Of a DNA stretch of 64,000 bases, positions 62,633 through 64,000 are shown piece by piece. Position 1 is the first letter of the stretch. Each line of letters starts with the position of its first letter. A program made the position numbers and the translations under genes. Source of the DNA: Pustulibacterium marinum (lineage in GTDB: Bacteria > Bacteroidota > Bacteroidia > Flavobacteriales > Flavobacteriaceae); NCBI RefSeq assembly GCF_900116665.1, contig NZ_FPBK01000011.1, positions 1 through 64,000 on the forward strand, written 5' to 3'. The notes under the pieces were generated by a model, which ran no database searches, was not told the origin of the DNA, and was given only the letters and a program-made list of their open reading frames with translations.

Positions 62633-63694
62633 ATGGGAGATGATTTGATGTCTAAAAAGAAACCGAGCTTTCCAATTTCTAAAGAGCTCGATTTGTATTT
62701 GAGTGAATATAGTAGAAACATAAAAATTCCTATTTTTTATGAAGATTTGCTGCGGTTCTCAGGATCAATTGTGGTGTATGATGAAGATGATAACGATACG
62801 CTTTGGCTTCGGGTTTTTTATAATGAATTTGAACGCGAGGAAATTGACTATGCTTTGAAAAAAGTATATTCTATTCTTATTTCTGATGGTAATGATGATA
62901 TTCTTCAGTATTTAAATGTAGACACTATAGATTTCTGTACTTTCGGAAATTCACAACCTTTTCGCGTGAAAGTTAGAAATATTTTGAATGATAATTTCAC
63001 CTATTTCTATATCAAAAAAGCTGATGCATCTCGGATTTACGGGTTGGAATTAGAGCATATGCTTTCGCCTTATAATTTGAATTATTTGGTCTATAAAGAC
63101 ACTTTGATAGAAGAGCATATTGCAGGAATTCCAGGAGATATTTTTATCAAAGAGCATTTACCGTCACTCACAGAGTTTCAAAAATCTCAAATAGCAAAGG
63201 AGTTTGTAAAGTTCAATGAACGCTGTATGATTCGTCTTTTGGGTGATATGCGCAGTTATAATTATGTAATTGTGGCGACACCAGATTTTGATCATGTGGT
63301 TTATAAAATTAGACCTATTGACTTTGATCAACAATCTTATGAAGGCAGGTTGAAAATATACAGACCACAGTTTTTCAAAGAAAATAATGTAATGGTAGAC
63401 CTTGTGAGGTCAAAACTTCAAAAAACATCTATTGGTCAATATAAAATAGAAGAACGCTCCATAGTTGCTAAGCGAATTTTGAATAAGTTGGAACAATTAA
63501 GAGCGCTACTAAATTGTATGGAATCAGATCACATCTCTAAACCGGAATATGTAGAAAGTTTGCGTGGGGAAATATTTAATTTCACCAATGATATAAAGTT
63601 TAAAAAAGCTGAGAACATGGGGGAAATAGTGAGATCGGCGCTAGATTTTATTCGTAGAAATTATGAAGATGTAAATATGAAAAGTCTATTTTAA
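62633..63694 (+). CDS. Uncharacterised protein with predicted kinase-like fold
   Basis: A 353-residue soluble protein that I do not recognise by name. Several features follow the order of protein-kinase or aminoglycoside-phosphotransferase folds. A strand with Lys, FYIKKADASR (K128/K129), is followed by a helix with Glu, GLELEHM (139-141). A hinge-like LIEEHIAGIPGD comes next. The catalytic loop LLGDMRSYNYVIV has D205 and N210 at the D+5 spacing of HRDxxxxN, and IRPIDFDQQ has D230 in place of the DFG Asp. The HRD His is replaced by Gly, as in phosphotransferases with HGD-like loops. The prediction is by eye. Its 3' end overlaps the convergent thioredoxin-like gene by nine bases. Confidence 0.75.
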   Translation: MGDDLMSKKKPSFPISKELDLYLSEYSRNIKIPIFYEDLLRFSGSIVVYDEDDNDTLWLRVFYNEFEREEIDYALKKVYSILISDGNDDILQYLNVDTIDFCTFGNSQPFRVKVRNILNDNFTYFYIKKADASRIYGLELEHMLSPYNLNYLVYKDTLIEEHIAGIPGDIFIKEHLPSLTEFQKSQIAKEFVKFNERCMIRLLGDMRSYNYVIVATPDFDHVVYKIRPIDFDQQSYEGRLKIYRPQFFKENNVMVDLVRSKLQKTSIGQYKIEERSIVAKRILNKLEQLRALLNCMESDHISKPEYVESLRGEIFNFTNDIKFKKAENMGEIVRSALDFIRRNYEDVNMKSLF

Positions 63695-64000
63695 ATTTTG
63701 GGAAAGAAAATATCCAATCTTTTCAGGCTCTACATTTACGCCAACTACTTTTCTGTTAGCATCGATTAAAATACTGTAGGGAATACTGTAAAATTCATAG
63801 TAGGACACAATAGGACTATCAAATTCATTTCCAGATCGTAAATGATTCCAAGTTAAATTGTCTTTTGCTATGGCTTTTTTCCACGGTTCCATTTCGTCTT
63901 CCAAAGAAATACTTAACACATCAAATCCTTTACTGTGATATTTGTTATATACGCTTACAATATATGGATTTTGTTTGCGGCAGGGAACACACCAACTAGC
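63686..64000 (-). CDS. Thioredoxin/TlpA-like protein, partial (5' end beyond window)
   Basis: The frame is open to the last base of the window. The 104 C-terminal residues seen contain ASWCVPCRKQNPYIVSVYN, a thioredoxin-type WCxxC pair, followed by GFDVLSISLEDEMEPWKKAI and the cis-Pro-like IPYSILID. This is the AhpC/TSA-like TlpA fold used in periplasmic thiol reduction. The start and any signal peptide lie to the right. Its TAG stop overlaps the end of the + strand kinase-like gene. Confidence 0.85.
   Translation of the reverse strand, partial: ASWCVPCRKQNPYIVSVYNKYHSKGFDVLSISLEDEMEPWKKAIAKDNLTWNHLRSGNEFDSPIVSYYEFYSIPYSILIDANRKVVGVNVEPEKIGYFLSQNLK

Noticed and set aside
1-64000. CRISPR arrays, rRNA genes and IS elements
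   Set aside because: No regularly spaced repeats, rRNA-like sequence or transposase gene was seen. The only tRNA-like structure is the tmRNA.

Overview
The window is from a member of the Bacteroidota, most likely the family Flavobacteriaceae. The evidence is a Bacteroidetes-type conjugation operon (TraF-G-I-J-K-M-N), a SusC/SusD pair, promoters of the TAnnTTTG type, long flavobacterial two-component proteins, and a tmRNA whose tag reads (A)GENNYALAA.

Left half (1 to about 32,175): part of an integrative and conjugative element (ICE). It opens inside the transfer operon: TraF, the TraG VirB4-type ATPase, a TraI/VirB5-like protein, TraJ, TraK, TraM and TraN. Cargo follows. A heavy-metal efflux block has a 125-residue secreted companion, a CzcA-like RND pump fused to its own TolC-type outer-membrane channel, and a CzcB-like adaptor. 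Then come a histone H1-like protein, a non-coding GC-rich pocket and an ssb gene cut short at 86 codons. From that junction runs an envelope-remodelling and signalling locus (14.1-24.7 kb). It holds an EptA/MCR-like phosphoethanolamine transferase, a PAP2 lipid phosphatase, a histidine kinase/response regulator pair, a second PAP2 protein, a TSUP permease carrying a C-terminal PepSY-like domain, an HD hydrolase, a second regulator/kinase pair whose regulator is split by an in-frame TAG, and two PepSY-like exported proteins. An orphan SusC/SusD pair and a tyrosine integrase close the element. The integrase faces the 3' end of ssrA (tmRNA), the probable insertion site. A cluster of GACACC inverted repeats lies between the two.

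Right half (32.6-64 kb): chromosomal backbone. It begins with an alanine/saccharopine-dehydrogenase-like enzyme and a TPR/thioredoxin lipoprotein bracketed by two identical terminator hairpins. Next is a membrane-protein cluster (DUF1361, COQ4-like, DUF4173, wHTH regulator, membrane protein) with two matching palindromic operators. It continues with a CHASE/PAS histidine kinase and its receiver, then a siderophore uptake operon (TonB receptor, DUF4198, DUF3325-like, DUF3649-like, PepSY-TM). kdsA with an outer-membrane protein gene, and typA, come next.

The last part is a light-signalling operon: a CheB-CheR-PAS-kinase fusion, a bacteriophytochrome kinase, two receivers, and a heme oxygenase that would make the biliverdin chromophore. 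It is followed by a possible small RNA, an ABC-2 exporter, an uncharacterised protein with kinase-fold motifs, and a thioredoxin-like protein cut by the window end.

The most novel-looking items are the ICE-borne EptA/PAP2/TSUP-PepSY/two-component locus, the predicted divergent kinase at 62.6 kb, the COQ4-like protein in a probable menaquinone organism, and the unannotated 60.6 kb transcript candidate. All functional calls come from reading the sequence and family knowledge; no database search was run.
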